DNA of 64,000 nucleotides from Schizophyllum amplum (GCA_007026445.1 VDMD01000005.1:62001-126000); one strand, 5' to 3'; shown: positions 12,389-23,718, counted from the first letter of the stretch. A program made the numbers and translations. Notes: generated by a model from the sequence alone, not told the origin.

Positions 12389-13648
12389 TCACGCCCACTT
12401 CTCGTTGAACACCCATACCACGTCGTCACTCGCATAACACTTGATCGACGGGAAGTGAGCAGTCCTCTCGCTCGTCACGCCGCCCATCGTTTGCGCCTCT
12501 GCCTCCAGATTCGCCGGTAAATTCCAAAACTCCACCTTCTGGAACCCACCCTCCTTTGCCAACCCAACGACCATGCCCATAAGCTCCTTGAACTGTTCTT
12601 GACTTTGTACCCGCAGCCGCGTAAGCAGGAGGGTCTTCCGCACCGTAGGCGTCAACCCATGCACGTCCACCGACCACGTCGCATAAGCCAGGCTGCCTTC
12701 CGTCGCCTTCACGCCCCACGACTTTGTTATCAGCGGGCCATGCGGCTCACTGAGTACCAGCCGCATATGCTGGAACGCGCCCACGCCATGGTCCGGCATG
12801 AACGCCGCGACAGGCTTCCCCACCTCCTTCGCCCGCTCCATGATTTCTTTCTCCAATAGCGGAACATCCTCCTTCCAAACCTCACCCACTTCCTTCTCGC
12901 TCAACCACTCCCACCCACTCGCTGGCGCCGACACCTTCGACGCCGTGACTTCCACCTCCCAGATAGTTGACATTGCGTCCTGGGTGACCCAACCTCCTGT
13001 AGTCAACGTGTCGCCGCACGCCTTGTAGAACTCCTTCCCATATCGCTCCAGAGCGCGGTGAAGTACGCGCCGCCCGCATGGGCACCCTCGGCGGCGGGCT
13101 CCCCACTCCCGGGAAGTCCTTGAGGAACTGCTCATCCGCGAGCACCCAGTGCAGCAAGTGCATCATGTGTTTGGCGTATCCTTTGCGGCGGTTTCGGTCG
13201 GGCGTGAAGACGGACGCGATACCGTAGCAGGTGACGGTCTTCATCTCGCCATCGTAGTATCGACCCTTGCGTCGATAACTATTCAAGGCATTACTTAGTG
13301 CCGCACTCTCGAAAACGAGATAGATATCGATTCAACTCACGTCTCGCATGCGCACTTGAAGTCCAAGCTCTTGGGATGGTCTCTAGGCGCCAGCACCCTT
13401 ATTATGACGTTCAAAATCCGGAATCAATAGATGAGGGCGCAGTGGTAGTTCACGAACCAAGAAACCATCTTCCCATCTGCGGCATGCTCAAGATCGTCGA
13501 GAGCGTTGTCGCGAGCATCATATTGCTCCCTAGTATGCCCCCTTCCCCACGAAGGGAACATCCTGGAGCGATATTCGTAGATCTGCTCGGGAGTGGCAGG
13601 ATAAAGCGACAGGTTCCTCAGTTCCTCCATATCAGTCGTGGGTGCCAT
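12389..13648 (-). CDS. LYC1-like GNAT-family N-acetyltransferase (frame interrupted)
   Basis: Resembles the fungal LYC1 lysine-acetyltransferase family. Exons 13648-13458, 13397-13341 and 13278-12389 splice to ...KMVSWVLAPRDHPKSLDF and CACETYRRKGRYYDG. The acetyl-CoA-binding region reads IASVFTPDRNRRKGYAKHMM, followed by LLHWVLADEQ. The family segment ALWSD then GKEFYKACGD is present but spread over three frames: breaks near 13090 and 13045 each need one extra base. The C-terminal domain is then clean to the stop at 12389. The donor of the first intron is GTTCGT. Substrate cannot be inferred; LYC1 of Yarrowia acetylates lysine, but basidiomycete members are mostly uncharacterised. Confidence 0.8.
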
Positions 13649-14030
13649 GCTGAAGATGATTGTTGAGAGAATCGATGTGCGCAGAAGTTGGAAAAGGTGA
13701 AGGTGGCGAAAGGTCAAGAAGTAATCAGTGTAGTATCTCCGTCGCAGACAACTCGCGTCGATCGGGGTACATCTGCGTGAGTCAGCGAAGGAATATATTG
13801 ATAATTGGACGCCACGGCGGTCAGACTCCGTGCAGCGTCCGTCGTCTTCGGATGCTCAAACCCTCAAGCAACATGGAAAACAAGTCCATGAGTTATAAGG
13901 TGTACACGAGTTTACGAGTTATAGATAGTCTGCTCCAGCCGCTATGTTACACGCAATAGGGGAATCAGATTTCCTGGTATCAGTACAATATGCATGCAAG
14001 CCTCCAGTCAGTCAATGTCATACACGAAGT
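13649..14030. other. Short intergenic region, nothing recognised
   Basis: Between the 3' end of the caleosin-like gene and the start of the LYC1-like gene. Contains no motif I can name. Confidence 0.4.
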
Positions 14031-15770
14031 TCACGCTTTCGTTCCGCTCGATGGCATAGTCGGGCTAGGCGGCGCCTCCGGCTCCTTCCCTTCGCGCGAG
14101 TTCTGGAAGTTCTTGAAGATCGTCGGCAAAATCACAGCCTGCAAGTTTTCGTCAGACGAGTAGCTCACATGACACCGCCGGGGAGTCCAAGTCCGTGCGC
14201 TCTACACGGAGGCCCATGCGAAAAAAAAACCCAAGTTCTAAGAAAGACACTCACCCTCACAACCTTGCCTATATCATCCTTGAATGGGATCTCGTTCACC
14301 GGCTGCGGCGGCATCCAGAACGGCCACGTCGTACCCCACTCAAAAATGAGCAGGAGCACGCCGAAGTATTGGCGGCCCTTCTTGAAAGCCTCCTTCCAGC
14401 GCTCGAAGGCGCCAGTCTCTTTCGTGTCGGCAGTCCTAGTGGGAAGGTCAACGTCATGATCGGAGTGGTTGCAATGATCACAGTCGGTGCCATGGGTGAA
14501 GGGAGTGTCGCGGACCGCCTTGTACTTACTCGAAGAACTGCAGTGTGCGTCAGTGATACGATTCAGCAAGACAAGAAAGTGGCGTACAGTTTCCACTTCA
14601 AGGTCGTCACACCAATCCATCCGCTCGTACGTGCCCCAGTTCCTGCCCCAGCGGGTATCGTTCTGAGGTCGCGTCAGCCGGAAGATTAACATACAATCAA
14701 CATTCGCGCTCACCATCTTGTTGACATGAATCGGTAGCTTAGCGTCCATAGCCGGGACCCACGAGTCCGAGGTAGAGTAGCTGGTTAAAAATCAGACATA
14801 TAGCCAAAGCGAATGGCCCGTCATGACTTACCTGAAGACGGTGTGCAGTGCGTATGCTGCGTATCTCGCGTACTGATCCTCCAGTCCAAGGACGAGCAGG
14901 CCCTTGATGGTATCGTCAAAATTGACCACGCCGTCCGCATCCGGATCGAAGAATGTGGGCGTCTACAGCGACGCCATCAGTCTTACTATGACCACAGGAG
15001 AAAAAGTGCAAACATACCACACCACTCATGTTCATCGCCTTCATGGTCAACTGGCTCACCTGCCCCACCGCCGCCATCGGGAGCCCGTTGACCTTCTCTA
15101 ACCCCTCACCCAGCGCCTGCAACCCCTCCACAGCCTTCAACCCGCTCGCCACCGGCTGGAACACCTTCCCGCTCGTCTCCGCGGCCGTCTGCACAATGCC
15201 ACCAACGGCAGTCCCCGCGAGGTCGACCGTGCCCTTCACGACGCCTGTCGTCACATTCGCCCCCGTCTGCGCAACGTTCTTGCCGATATCGAAGCCCGTG
15301 GACGAGACGCTCTGCACAAACTGGCCGCCGGCTTTGCCGGCCTGGACGGCGGGGTTCATGACGGTGTTCGCGCCTGTGGTGAGTCCCTTGCCGACGTTGC
15401 CTCCAAAACCGGTGATGCCAGACGTGATGCCAGAGGCAAAACCGCCACCCTCCGACGGCTGCGACTGAGGGGCAGCCGACGTATCCGCTGCTGGGGGCGC
15501 TGCCTGCTTGGTGGACGGTGGCGCTGGCTGCTCGGTAGATTGCGGCTTGGGCACAGTCTCCTCAGCCGCCTGCTGCTCCGTCGGCTTCTCTTCTGCTGTC
15601 TGTGTGGCGGGGTTGAAGACATTCGCACCAGCCGAAGCCATACTACCAACCCCTTTGACGCCCGCGCTGACGCCATTGCCAACGCCGCGGACACCGGTGT
15701 CAAGGCCATCTCCAACACCTTTCACACCTTTGCCGATGTTGTCTGTCGTGCTTTTGAAAAAAGCGGACAT
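14031..15770 (-). CDS. Caleosin-like EF-hand protein with N-terminal amphipathic repeats, 440 aa
   Basis: Seven exons join without a frame error: 15770-15018, 14962-14832, 14780-14714, 14662-14588, 14537-14530, 14435-14255 and 14138-14031 (1,323 nt). Residues 1-60 are Gly/Val-rich repeats (GKGVKGVGDGLDTGVRGVG) like the 11-residue amphipathic repeats of lipid-droplet perilipins. A Pro/Gln/Ala linker and further Gly/Thr/Val repeats to about residue 240 follow. The caleosin-like part starts with an EF-hand loop, FFDPDADGVVNFDD, then YALHTVFSYSTSDSWVP, LPIHVNKM, RWGRNWGTYERMDW and GAFERWKEAFKKGRQYFG. Caleosins are lipid-droplet calcium-binding haem peroxygenases; the canonical His ligands cannot be assigned with certainty. 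The fifth exon is only 8 nt, flanked by CTGCAG and GTAAGT. Confidence 0.78.
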
Positions 15771-16386
15771 AGTGGTAGTGGGAAATGTGCAATCGGAGTC
15801 CAAAGTGAAGAGTTCTGCCCGCCACCCTCATCGTAGGTTATATGTCGCTCGGTGGAGTGGATGACGTGTAGGACGCATGTTGGCATCCATCTCTTCTGCT
15901 GCGCTGACCGGCAGGTGGCTTGCACAGGTTGCTCGCATTCCAGAGTTGACGTCAGGGACCGAAAAGAACAATGGAAAGGTACGGACTGCCTAATCCGGAC
16001 GTTTGCCTCCGTGTGCAATGTGTGACAGATGTGACCGGACGGCAAGCGGTTGCGTTTCCTCGGTACCGCGGATCGTCCAGGAGAATAGTGAGCCGATGGG
16101 TGGGATTCTATTCTACGTGAAGCACGCAAGACAAACCACAGTGTTGAACGTGGCACGCTATATAACGGTCCGGACATTGCCTGCCGAAGTTCAGATCTGA
16201 GGCTCCGAGTTGCGACTTCAAGTTGCCTTGACTTGCTCGCATTGGCAGAGTCACGATAAATCTCTCTGACCACCGACTACTTTATGAAGTTCCAAGTGGC
16301 CAGTAATTCTTGTCAGGCACCATTCGACTATATTGGATCCAATATGTCCCGCGGGGCGGTAGGTATAACGAATATCGGACAGGACA
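15771..16386. other. Intergenic region with a duplicated copy of the kinase gene's 5' flank
   Basis: Upstream region of the caleosin-like gene. Positions about 15950-16010 closely resemble 17300-17360, the region around the start of the neighbouring kinase gene; both share AGAACAATGGAAAGGTAC followed by TGCCTAATCCGGA. The rest holds nothing recognisable. Confidence 0.55.
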
Positions 16387-17310
16387 TTACCACGGAGAGA
16401 TGAACTTCCACTGCTCCATTTCTACGGTAAGTTCATCCTCATACTGTGGAAGTGCCCGCGTGATTGTCTTGACCCAGCCATGGTACCGCTGACGACGGTA
16501 CAGAGCAGAAGTCAACTCCCAGTACTCTGGCATCCACGCCGCACATCCCCAGTCAATGAGCGCGACCGGCTTGTAATCGTCGTCGACGAGGATGTTGTTG
16601 GGCGATATATCGCCATGCGTGAGACAAAGGCGGTATCGCTTCTGTCGTATCCGAGCGCAGAGATGACAGATATCTGTGTTAGCGTGCTCCGGTAAGGTGT
16701 TATAATACTGCGCGTGGAATTCGTCCTGCGAGGCAAACGGGCCAACTGCAGCATCGTGCTTGATGCGATAGCTCATGAGTGAACCACCCATGTAGCCACA
16801 GACCGAAGCGCCATACGGTGGTGGTCCGAGTCCGCGTAGCTGCGCAAGCCACCCGCCAACCGTCGCCACAAAGGTTGTGAGTTCCTCGTCGGTGTAATCA
16901 TTGAGAGAGCGGGCCTTCGCCGCAACCTCCTTGCCGGGAACGCGCGTCATGACAAAGTAAATCTCGCCACGATTGTCACGGAGAACGTCCAATATGGCGG
17001 GAACAGGGATCGTGGTATTGAGGGATATGTGTTGAGTGACGAGTGCTTCGGTGACAGTCGTGCCATATCGACGTTTGGCGTATAAGCCAAATGGCAGCTC
17101 GACGACGGCAGTGGATCCTGTATCATGTCCGTAATGTTCCAAAGCTTTGTACGCTTTCAGGCGCAGTACGGATGGTAAACATAACCAAGCCGCCCAGAGA
17201 AGGCTGGTCATTGTCAGTCGGCTGCAAGTATCATCAGAGGTGAATAGACCGGACCACATGAGGATGACTGACACCCGGTATGTGAAGACGCTGGGGTCGA
17301 CGTCAGCCAT
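16387..17310 (-). CDS. APH/choline-kinase-fold phosphotransferase, 307 aa
   Basis: Single open frame from ATG 17308-17310 to TAA at 16387-16389. It has the phosphotransferase catalytic loop LTHGDISPNNILVDDD (Brenner HxDxxxxN signature with Asp and Asn) and the metal-binding segment ALIDWGCAAWMPEYWE. Upstream, an N-lobe car­ries VVELPFGLYAKRRYG and the hinge-like FVMTRVPGKEVA. Such proteins are abundant in mushroom genomes and mostly uncharacterised; aminoglycoside resistance should not be assumed. The N-terminal 40 residues are hydrophobic (LMWSGLF, LLWAAWLCLPSVL). A 53-nt stretch there could be read as an intron, but splicing it would break the frame, so I keep it as coding. Confidence 0.85.
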   Translation of the reverse strand: MADVDPSVFTYRVSVILMWSGLFTSDDTCSRLTMTSLLWAAWLCLPSVLRLKAYKALEHYGHDTGSTAVVELPFGLYAKRRYGTTVTEALVTQHISLNTTIPVPAILDVLRDNRGEIYFVMTRVPGKEVAAKARSLNDYTDEELTTFVATVGGWLAQLRGLGPPPYGASVCGYMGGSLMSYRIKHDAAVGPFASQDEFHAQYYNTLPEHANTDICHLCARIRQKRYRLCLTHGDISPNNILVDDDYKPVALIDWGCAAWMPEYWELTSALYRRQRYHGWVKTITRALPQYEDELTVEMEQWKFISPW

Positions 17311-17963
17311 AGTGTAAGAACAATGGAAAGGTACAGGTTGCCTAATCCGGAAGTTGTCTTTGTGCATGTACGCCATCATTGTGTACGCTTGCTTGGCCAT
17401 GTGTATGCACACTTGATACACACATCTGCTGCAAATTCGATGAGCTCAAGACCTGTGCGATGTGTGGGAGTACGCACATTCCCCTCAAGCTATGTCCGTC
17501 CAGAGGGAGCAGGCTACGTGCAGTCAGTGCCACCCCATTGTGATGAATGTCAAGTTCGACAGTGGTGATTGTTGCATTATTCAGCGTGCTTATCCGCGTG
17601 CGTACGTATGTATCTACCGAATATAATGTGCCTATGGTACATGAGTGCGTAGTCTAGAGCCCTGAGGAGAGATGTAAAGGCGGGGTGAGGAAGGACATAA
17701 GGCGCGCGGTACGCGACATGGCATAAGTAGGCGAGAGCATTACTTAGATGAAGGTGAGTAGTGGAGGGCCAGTGCAGATAGATATAATGGTGGGTGGAGA
17801 GGGAGTGAGGAGGGTTCCCACAGCCGTGCTGGATGAGTGCCGTGCTTTCGTCTCGTCCGTTTAGGAAATTTGCTGCAATGATGGATCGATGGACGGGAAC
17901 CGTCTACGTCGGCGGAAGGCATTTCTCTGCGTCCAGAACCCGGGCAGCAGACCAACTCCCCGC
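17311..17963. other. Intergenic, nothing recognised
   Basis: Between the kinase start and the carrier stop, both minus strand. The right part is presumably carrier 3' UTR and the left part kinase promoter. Only short unsupported open frames. Confidence 0.4.
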
Positions 17964-19261
17964 CTATGCTCCCCACCGCAGGATGCCCTCGTATATGCTG
18001 TACATCACTGCAGCATTCGGCACACCCGCATGAGATGGGCAGAAAGCCCGCCATATAACCTGCGCATCCATCAGCATCACCTCCTTTCACCAGCAAAAAA
18101 CGTCCTCCAACTCACCTCCTCACCCCCTCCTCCTTCACCACCAGCTTAAACGTCTGCAACAGCCCAGTATATTTCGGCACCCCACTCTCCGGCACTGGCT
18201 GCCTCAACCTCGTCCGCACCACCTCATGCGGATATGTGATCAGACTCGCCACACACTTCGCCGTCCCCGCGCTCGCCAGCATCCCAAACCACTCCGCCGC
18301 GCCCCCTCGCCCATCCACGCTCTGCGACAGGCGCTTCAGGCGCTCGTAAAGCACCCACTGGATGGTGCCCTCCGTGACGCCCAGGTACGAGGCGCTGAGG
18401 CCCTTGTAGAACCCGCGGACCCCCTCCTCGCGGAAAATGCGGGTGACCATGCGTATGGAGCCAGAGGCAAAGGAGCCGCGCTCCTTGCCCTGAGTCTGCA
18501 TGAGCTGGAGGCGGGTCTTGACGACCCAGATGGGATTTGTCGCGGTGCCGGTGGCGATGCCAGCAATCGCAGCCGCAGTGAGGTGGACCCAACTTGAGGG
18601 GATTTAGAAAGGAGGAAGGAAGTGGGGGAGGTATGCATACCTTGACTCCTGTCCGTTGTTAAATTGGTGCGCGATAATTTGTTTCCCATTTCCGTATGTG
18701 AAGAAGTTAATGCTCCGTGCGGGAATGACACCGACAAGGGTTGGACCAAGACCACGGAAGAGAGCCCGTGGTGATTCCTGGACATAGATGTCCCTGCAAG
18801 CCGTTCATTAGCGGAGGAGAAAGGGGGCCAAGTAAGGGAGCTCACCGAAGGATATGGCCTGTCTCCACGAAGTTCCACAACAATCCTCGTTGAGCGGCGC
18901 GCGGTGCGTTCCCCAAGGCTAGTGTGCCTGCGATGAGCGTTGAGACGCGGGCGCGGCGTACTCGGCGGTGGGGGCCGGGGACTCACCGCCTCCAACGGAT
19001 ACGTGCTCGCTGAACAGGCTGGACTGCAGCCGCGTCTTCACAACGTCAAACGGCGAGGTGACGATGGCGCCGCACATTCCGCCCAGACTGTGCGGGGTGT
19101 GAGTGGGGGACGGGGGGTTAATGTATGCGTACGCACCCTCCGGCGACGAAGTGCTGCCATGGCTTGGCTGGAAGCGGGGCTGTCGCAGCGGTGGAGTCGC
19201 TGGACATGGCAGGAGGTACAGGTACGCTCGCCTTGGAGCTCGACGCGGTTGACGAAGACAT
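17964..19261 (-). CDS. RIM2: RIM2/SLC25A33-36-like mitochondrial (pyrimidine nucleotide) carrier
   Basis: Inner-membrane carrier of six transmembrane helices in three repeats. Exons 19261-19137, 19087-18987, 18927-18846, 18792-18641, 18592-18116 and 18059-17964 join to MSSSTASSSKASVPVPP, then the first signature SPFDVVKTRLQ, the long loop, LLWNFVETGHILR, GPTLVGVIPARSINFFTYGN, a second signature NPIWVVKTRLQL and a third YPHEVVRTRLRQ. The W in NPIWVVKTRLQ and the extended first loop fit the RIM2 subfamily. In the last exon the final helix (ending YSIYEGILRWGA) is reached only if one base is restored near 18022. Shares a 334-bp upstream region with the divergent V-ATPase gene. Confidence 0.87.
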
Positions 19262-19595
19262 GGGGACGAGGTGTTGCTCGTCGTCGGAGTACTGGTCGTC
19301 GTTGGGGGCAGCGAGCTCGTTGTGTTGCTCGTCTTTGCACGCGTCGGTGAGTTGAAGCTGACTTCAACTGGGGAATCCGCGGCTCCAAATTTTTGAATTG
19401 GGGTGACGCTCCGCCTCGGCACTTCGCGCCGCTCACTCCGGGGCGCATTTGGCGCTGTTTGGTGTGGCGTCCACGGCAAGCGCTCTCGGAGTCCTCGACG
19501 TCGCCAACGACGATCAACTGCTCTTCTGAACGCCTTACGCGCCGTCATTGCCAGCGCCAACCTTTTCCTTCACCTTCTTAGCTCCATCTGCCCAT
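19262..19595. promoter_or_regulatory. Shared upstream region of divergent carrier and V-ATPase genes
   Basis: 334 bp between the ATG of the mitochondrial carrier (minus) and that of VMA4 (plus), so both promoters must lie here unless they extend into coding sequence. No TATA box or known operator is obvious. Confidence 0.5.
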
Positions 19596-21026
19596 ATGTC
19601 GCGCCCGCTAAATGACGAGGAGGTGCTCAGCGAGATGAACAAGATGGTATGCAGTCTCCAGCCTTCCAATCACGGAACGAACTTATCACCTCTGGGGTTC
19701 TATGTACTAGCATAAACCCCCTTGACACAAATCCACATACACTCCTTCTCTACATCAGGTCATTGACATGCTCTCCCCAGGTGGCGTTCATCAAGCAAGA
19801 AGCGCTCGAGAAAGCGCGAGAGATCAAGGTCAAGGCCGATGAGGAGTTCGCGATCGAGAAGGCAAAGCTCGTCAAGCAGGAGCAACAAGCTATTGACGCC
19901 CAGTATGAGAAGAAGCGCAAAGGCGCCGAGGTGTCCCAGAAGATGTGCGTCACAATCCTTCTCGCTTGTCCCCTGTACAATCCGTTGTCTGCGCATCCCG
20001 TCCTCCTGTGCATCCCTTCCCCATGAAGCCCATTCAGCTTACTGTCCGCCCCTTCTCATCTCGTTTCCTGATCACCTCACCCCAACTCCTGGCCACTCAT
20101 CCCCATCCCTCAGCGCGCAATCCACCCTCACCAACAAGTCGCGCTTGAAGCTCCTCCACCGTCGCGAGGAGCACCTCCAGGACCTCTTCAACACCGCGCG
20201 CCAGGAGATCACCACCGTCAGCAGCGGCTCGGGCGGCCAGTACGCGCAGTACCTTGAGGGCATGATCTTGCAAGGTGCGTGGGGTGGGTAATTGCGGCTG
20301 CAGTGCAATATCGCGCGCGGGGTGATTGACAGCGCGTCGTGACTGTCTGTGCAGCGCCGGTGGGACTGTCTCGCGATGGGTCTATCGTGTGTTTGAGCGA
20401 TTGAGCCTTAGCATAATCGCGCTCGCACCATATCATCGCCCAACATGTTTCTGATCTCTCGCACACAGGCTTCCTCACGCTCATGGAGCCCTCTGTGACG
20501 ATTCACGCACGGGGCAAGGACCAAGAGGTGGCTACTCATGCAGCTGAGAGCGCTAAGCAGAATTACAAGGAGGTGCGTGAAGGCAGTATAGAATAAGGCT
20601 CGAGTGCTGATTCCCTTGTCGCAGATCAGCGGACGGGATATCTCGTTCGAGGTGCAGGGCACTCTGGCAGACGATATGTACGTTCATCCCTTCAAACACT
20701 CCTCTTCGTCTTCAATATTTCTCATCTTCCGTCCTTGACATATCCTCTACACCCTCTACCCCTTCACCGCAAACGTGTTCCTCGCATACTCACGCTTCCT
20801 CCAGTGCCGGCGGCATCAAGCTCGTCAGCGGCAACAACCGCATTACCATCGACAACACCCTCGACGAGCGCCTCAGATTGCTGGAAGATCGGGTATGTGT
20901 TGGAATCCACTATATTTCTCCTTGCGACCCTTAATTTACTGCTTGGCTGACGACTGCCTTAATAGATGCTGCCGAGATCCGAAGGATCTGTTCGGTGCGA
21001 ACGAGAACCGCAAGTTCTACACGTGA
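19596..21026 (+). CDS. VMA4: V-type H+-ATPase subunit E
   Basis: Peripheral-stalk subunit of the vacuolar proton pump. Exons 19596-19646, 19781-19944, 20114-20274, 20469-20572, 20625-20677, 20805-20892 and 20966-21026. Protein starts MSRPLNDEEVLSEMNKM, then VAFIKQEALEKAREIKVKAD, long charged helix, GFLTLMEPSVTIHARGKD, GGIKLVSGNNRITIDNTLDE, and ends DLFGANENRKFYT. All introns are in phase through exon 6. The last exon begins ATGCTGCCGAGATCCGAAGG, where the expected peptide needs two extra bases within 20 nt. With those two bases the total becomes 684 nt (227 aa), the normal family length. Confidence 0.94.
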
Positions 21027-21346
21027 GGCTTTGTATATCAGGAGGATGGGCAGAGGGCGCGACCGTACATCAGCAGTCTAGGTAGCCCTTGGAGAAGGAC
21101 TTGTTACATGACGAACTTGATATTCACAATGATACCAGTGGCATATTTGTACCGTGGTCGACAGGTAGTAATGAGTCGGCAAGTGAAGCAGGTGGTTCTT
21201 CAACTTCCAAATGGTTGAACTTGAGTGATGCGCGTCACATGACGCGGCTCCCGCGCACTGGCCAAGTCGGACCGCGCGGCGCGCACCTTCTCTCCGTTTC
21301 GACCACCTCTTCACCTCCAACTTCGTAACTCGCGCCATACCCAACC
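21027..21346. other. Intergenic between VMA4 and tropomyosin
   Basis: 320 bp holding the VMA4 3' UTR and the tropomyosin promoter; nothing else recognised. Confidence 0.4.
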
Positions 21347-22020
21347 ATGACCGACCGCATCCGTGCTGTGAGCCCATCCCTACCCTCATCCACCCGCCCA
21401 CACTCCTAACCCCCACCCCAGAGACTTGAGCAGCTGCGCACCGAGGCCGACAACGCCGTGGCCCGCGCGGAGGAGGCCGAGGCGAAGAACAAGACGCTCG
21501 AGCTCACCGTCCTCCAGCGCGACCAGGAGATTACCTCGCTGCAGCACAAGCTCAGCGTGCTCGACGCGGATCTCGAGAAAGCCGAGGGCAAGCTCAACGA
21601 GTTCAAGTCCGCGCAGGACGAGGGCGAGAGCAGCAAGCAGACGAACGAAGGTCTCCTGCGCAAGATACAGCTGCTCGAGGAGGAGCTCGACAACGCGGAG
21701 AAGAACGCAAGGGAGACCGTCGAGAAGTGCGTCTGCTTTTGTAGTCGTCGCGTCTATATTGGACTACGCGTGCGGCCTTTGTGCTACGGGATGGCTGATC
21801 GCGCGCAGGTTGCGGCAGGTGGACGTCAAGGCGGAGCACTTCGAGCGGCAAGTGCAGCGGCTCGAGCAGGAGCGCGACCAGATGGAGAAGAAGTACGAGG
21901 TGCGTCGTCGTCTCTCTTGCGATCGCCTTCCACTAACACCCCACACAGGAGGCCGAGGCGAAGTACCGCGCAAGCAAGGTCGAGCTCGACGAGCTCGTGC
22001 AGCAGATGGAGGGCCTGTAG
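21347..22020 (+). CDS. TPM1: Tropomyosin, 162 aa
   Basis: Short fungal tropomyosin that coats formin-nucleated actin cables. Four exons, 21347-21367, 21422-21726, 21809-21899 and 21949-22020, total 489 nt with no frame problem. The protein is one continuous coiled coil of heptads, from MTDRIRARLEQLRTEADNAV, through AEEAEAKNKTLEL, DQEITSLQHKL and RQVQRLEQERDQMEKKYE, to VELDELVQQMEGL before TAG at 22018. Length equals that of fission-yeast Cdc8 (161 aa). The 7-codon first exon is in the usual place for fungal tropomyosin genes. Confidence 0.92.
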
Positions 22021-22494
22021 GCGTTGCGCTCGCTCCTCTCGAGGCCCGGGACGGCCACCTATGTGCCGCTCGCGCGCCTCTCGCCCATCGATACGACCCC
22101 GATGCGTATATCTGACTCGGCTTTTGCGTCTCATAATACCTTAACTTTGTCTGCAATCGTACTAAATGGTCAAGGATCTATCAACGGTGTCCTCGTCGTC
22201 CCATGAATCGCGCCGTCGCCATTGTTGAAGTTTGTTCGAAGGTCACGCGAACAGGTTCGATGATTGCTTTCCTTCCTTCATATTCTAACTACAGATGGTG
22301 GTATGGTACTTATATCGTGTTGGGGGAACATGTACACAGACGACAGATGCGAAGGTGCAGAGGCCGTGAGAGATAGATGATGGGATAGCGGTGTTGTCAA
22401 TAAATCAGACGAGCAAAATCAAGATACGTAGCAACTACTACCCAGCTGGTCTCCGTCGCGCTTGCAATATGTGAGAGCGCGATGTGAGATCCGT
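22021..22494. other. Convergent intergenic region
   Basis: 474 bp between the tropomyosin stop and the stop of the minus-strand coiled-coil gene, thus two facing 3' ends. Nothing else recognised. Confidence 0.4.
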
Positions 22495-23718
22495 CTATGA
22501 AGCGGCCATGATGGCGTCTGTCTTGAGCCCCGCATCCTTGAGCGCGAGCTCGAACGCCTTCAGATGTCCTCCACCTCTTGCCGTCGGCTGGGCACGCCGC
22601 TCCTCGTCGACTCCTGCTCCCACTTCTCTATCTTGATCCGACTTCGCTCAGCGGCCTCCCACTCCGTGCGCCACCCGCCGAGCTTGTTCTTGAGCGCGCG
22701 TATGCGACGGCCAGCATCGGTGGTGGCAGCGCCTGTCACCTGCGCCTGCTCCGATATGGTCGTGAGGGACGTGACGAGAGATGTGGTGAGTGCGCGGATG
22801 TGTGTGAGGTGGGGCAGGGTCATAGCGGGCGTCGGCGGGCCTGACGGGGCCGGCGGTGGAGGAGGTATTTGGAAGGTGGGCACGGTGGGGGAGGAGCTGG
22901 GCGATGGTTCATCGGCGTCCCAATCTGATGAGGGAGCGCGAGCGTGGCGCAGGCTGTCCTCCATTCGTGGCGCGCGAGATGTGGTCGGCGACGTGGCGGG
23001 TGCATCAGCTTCCACCTCGTCCGCGATGTCGTTCTGCAACTCGTCGAGGTGGCTAAGGGCGTCGTTCCCGCCACCTCGCCCGCGATCTTGCGAAACTCGC
23101 GCTCGTACTCAAGCAGCTCGCGTACCTGACCCTCGCGATCGCGCACCGTCTCCTCCAGCCGGCGGATGACATCGCCCGCCAGGCGCTCGAGCGTGGACTG
23201 GTGCTGGAGGGGGTTCGCGTCGGTCGAGTCAACGGTGCGCAGGTGGACGAGGAATTTGTCGGTGAACTCGAGGTTCTGCGAGAGGACTTGCATGGGATCC
23301 TGTTCCGGCGCACGCGGGCCCTTTGTACAGTGGTGCCGGCTCGCCAAATTCGGATCCATATCCTGGGACTCGGTGGCGCCTTCGGAGACAGTATCGTCGT
23401 GCGGGCCATCGAATGAGTGATCTGCGAAGGAGGGCTCATCGACTGCGATTTCCGGATTGCCTTCCGCGGCGTGCGGGTCGCTGTCGATGCCCTCGGCGCC
23501 CTCATCGTATTCGATGCCGAACTCTTCTGCGAGAAGCCGCGAGCCCGCGCTGGGCTCTGGCATAAGCGCAACGGCTAGTCGTGGGCGAGGGAGTGCTGGC
23601 CGACCGCATTCTCGTCGGGAAGGCCGCGCAGTGACGCGCTCGACTTGCGGAGGCTGATGCTCTGACGCGAGGGCGACTTGTGCGGCGCGAGGTAGGAGCG
23701 CGCGGTATCTGCAGGCAT
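22495..23718 (-). CDS. Acidic/coiled-coil protein of unknown function (frame interrupted)
   Basis: Starts MPADTARSYLAPHKSPSRQS (ATG 23716-23718), a basic Ser-rich head, then an acidic stretch (EEFGIEYDEGAEGIDSD), a long coiled coil (FTDKFLVHLRTVDS, LERLAGDVIRRLEETV, VRELLEYEREFRKIAGEVA), a Ser/Pro linker, a second helix (IRALKNKLGGWRTEWEAAER) and the tail LKAFELALKDAGLKTDAIM ending at 22495. The frame slips by one missing base near 23580, 23062 and 22610. It seems to be a single-exon gene. The order of helices suggests a scaffold or subunit of a complex, but I recognise no family. Confidence 0.6.

Noticed and set aside
14255..14588. A frame slip in the caleosin-like gene like those elsewhere
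   Set aside because: An 8-nt exon with a consensus donor and acceptor restores the frame and the total length without invoking an error.
17220..17275. Intron near the start of the kinase gene (GTGTCA...TTGCAG)
   Set aside because: It is 53 nt long, so removal would break an otherwise intact frame.
16387..17310. Aminoglycoside-resistance function for the kinase
   Set aside because: The fold signature is shared by many fungal small-molecule kinases; nothing points to antibiotics.
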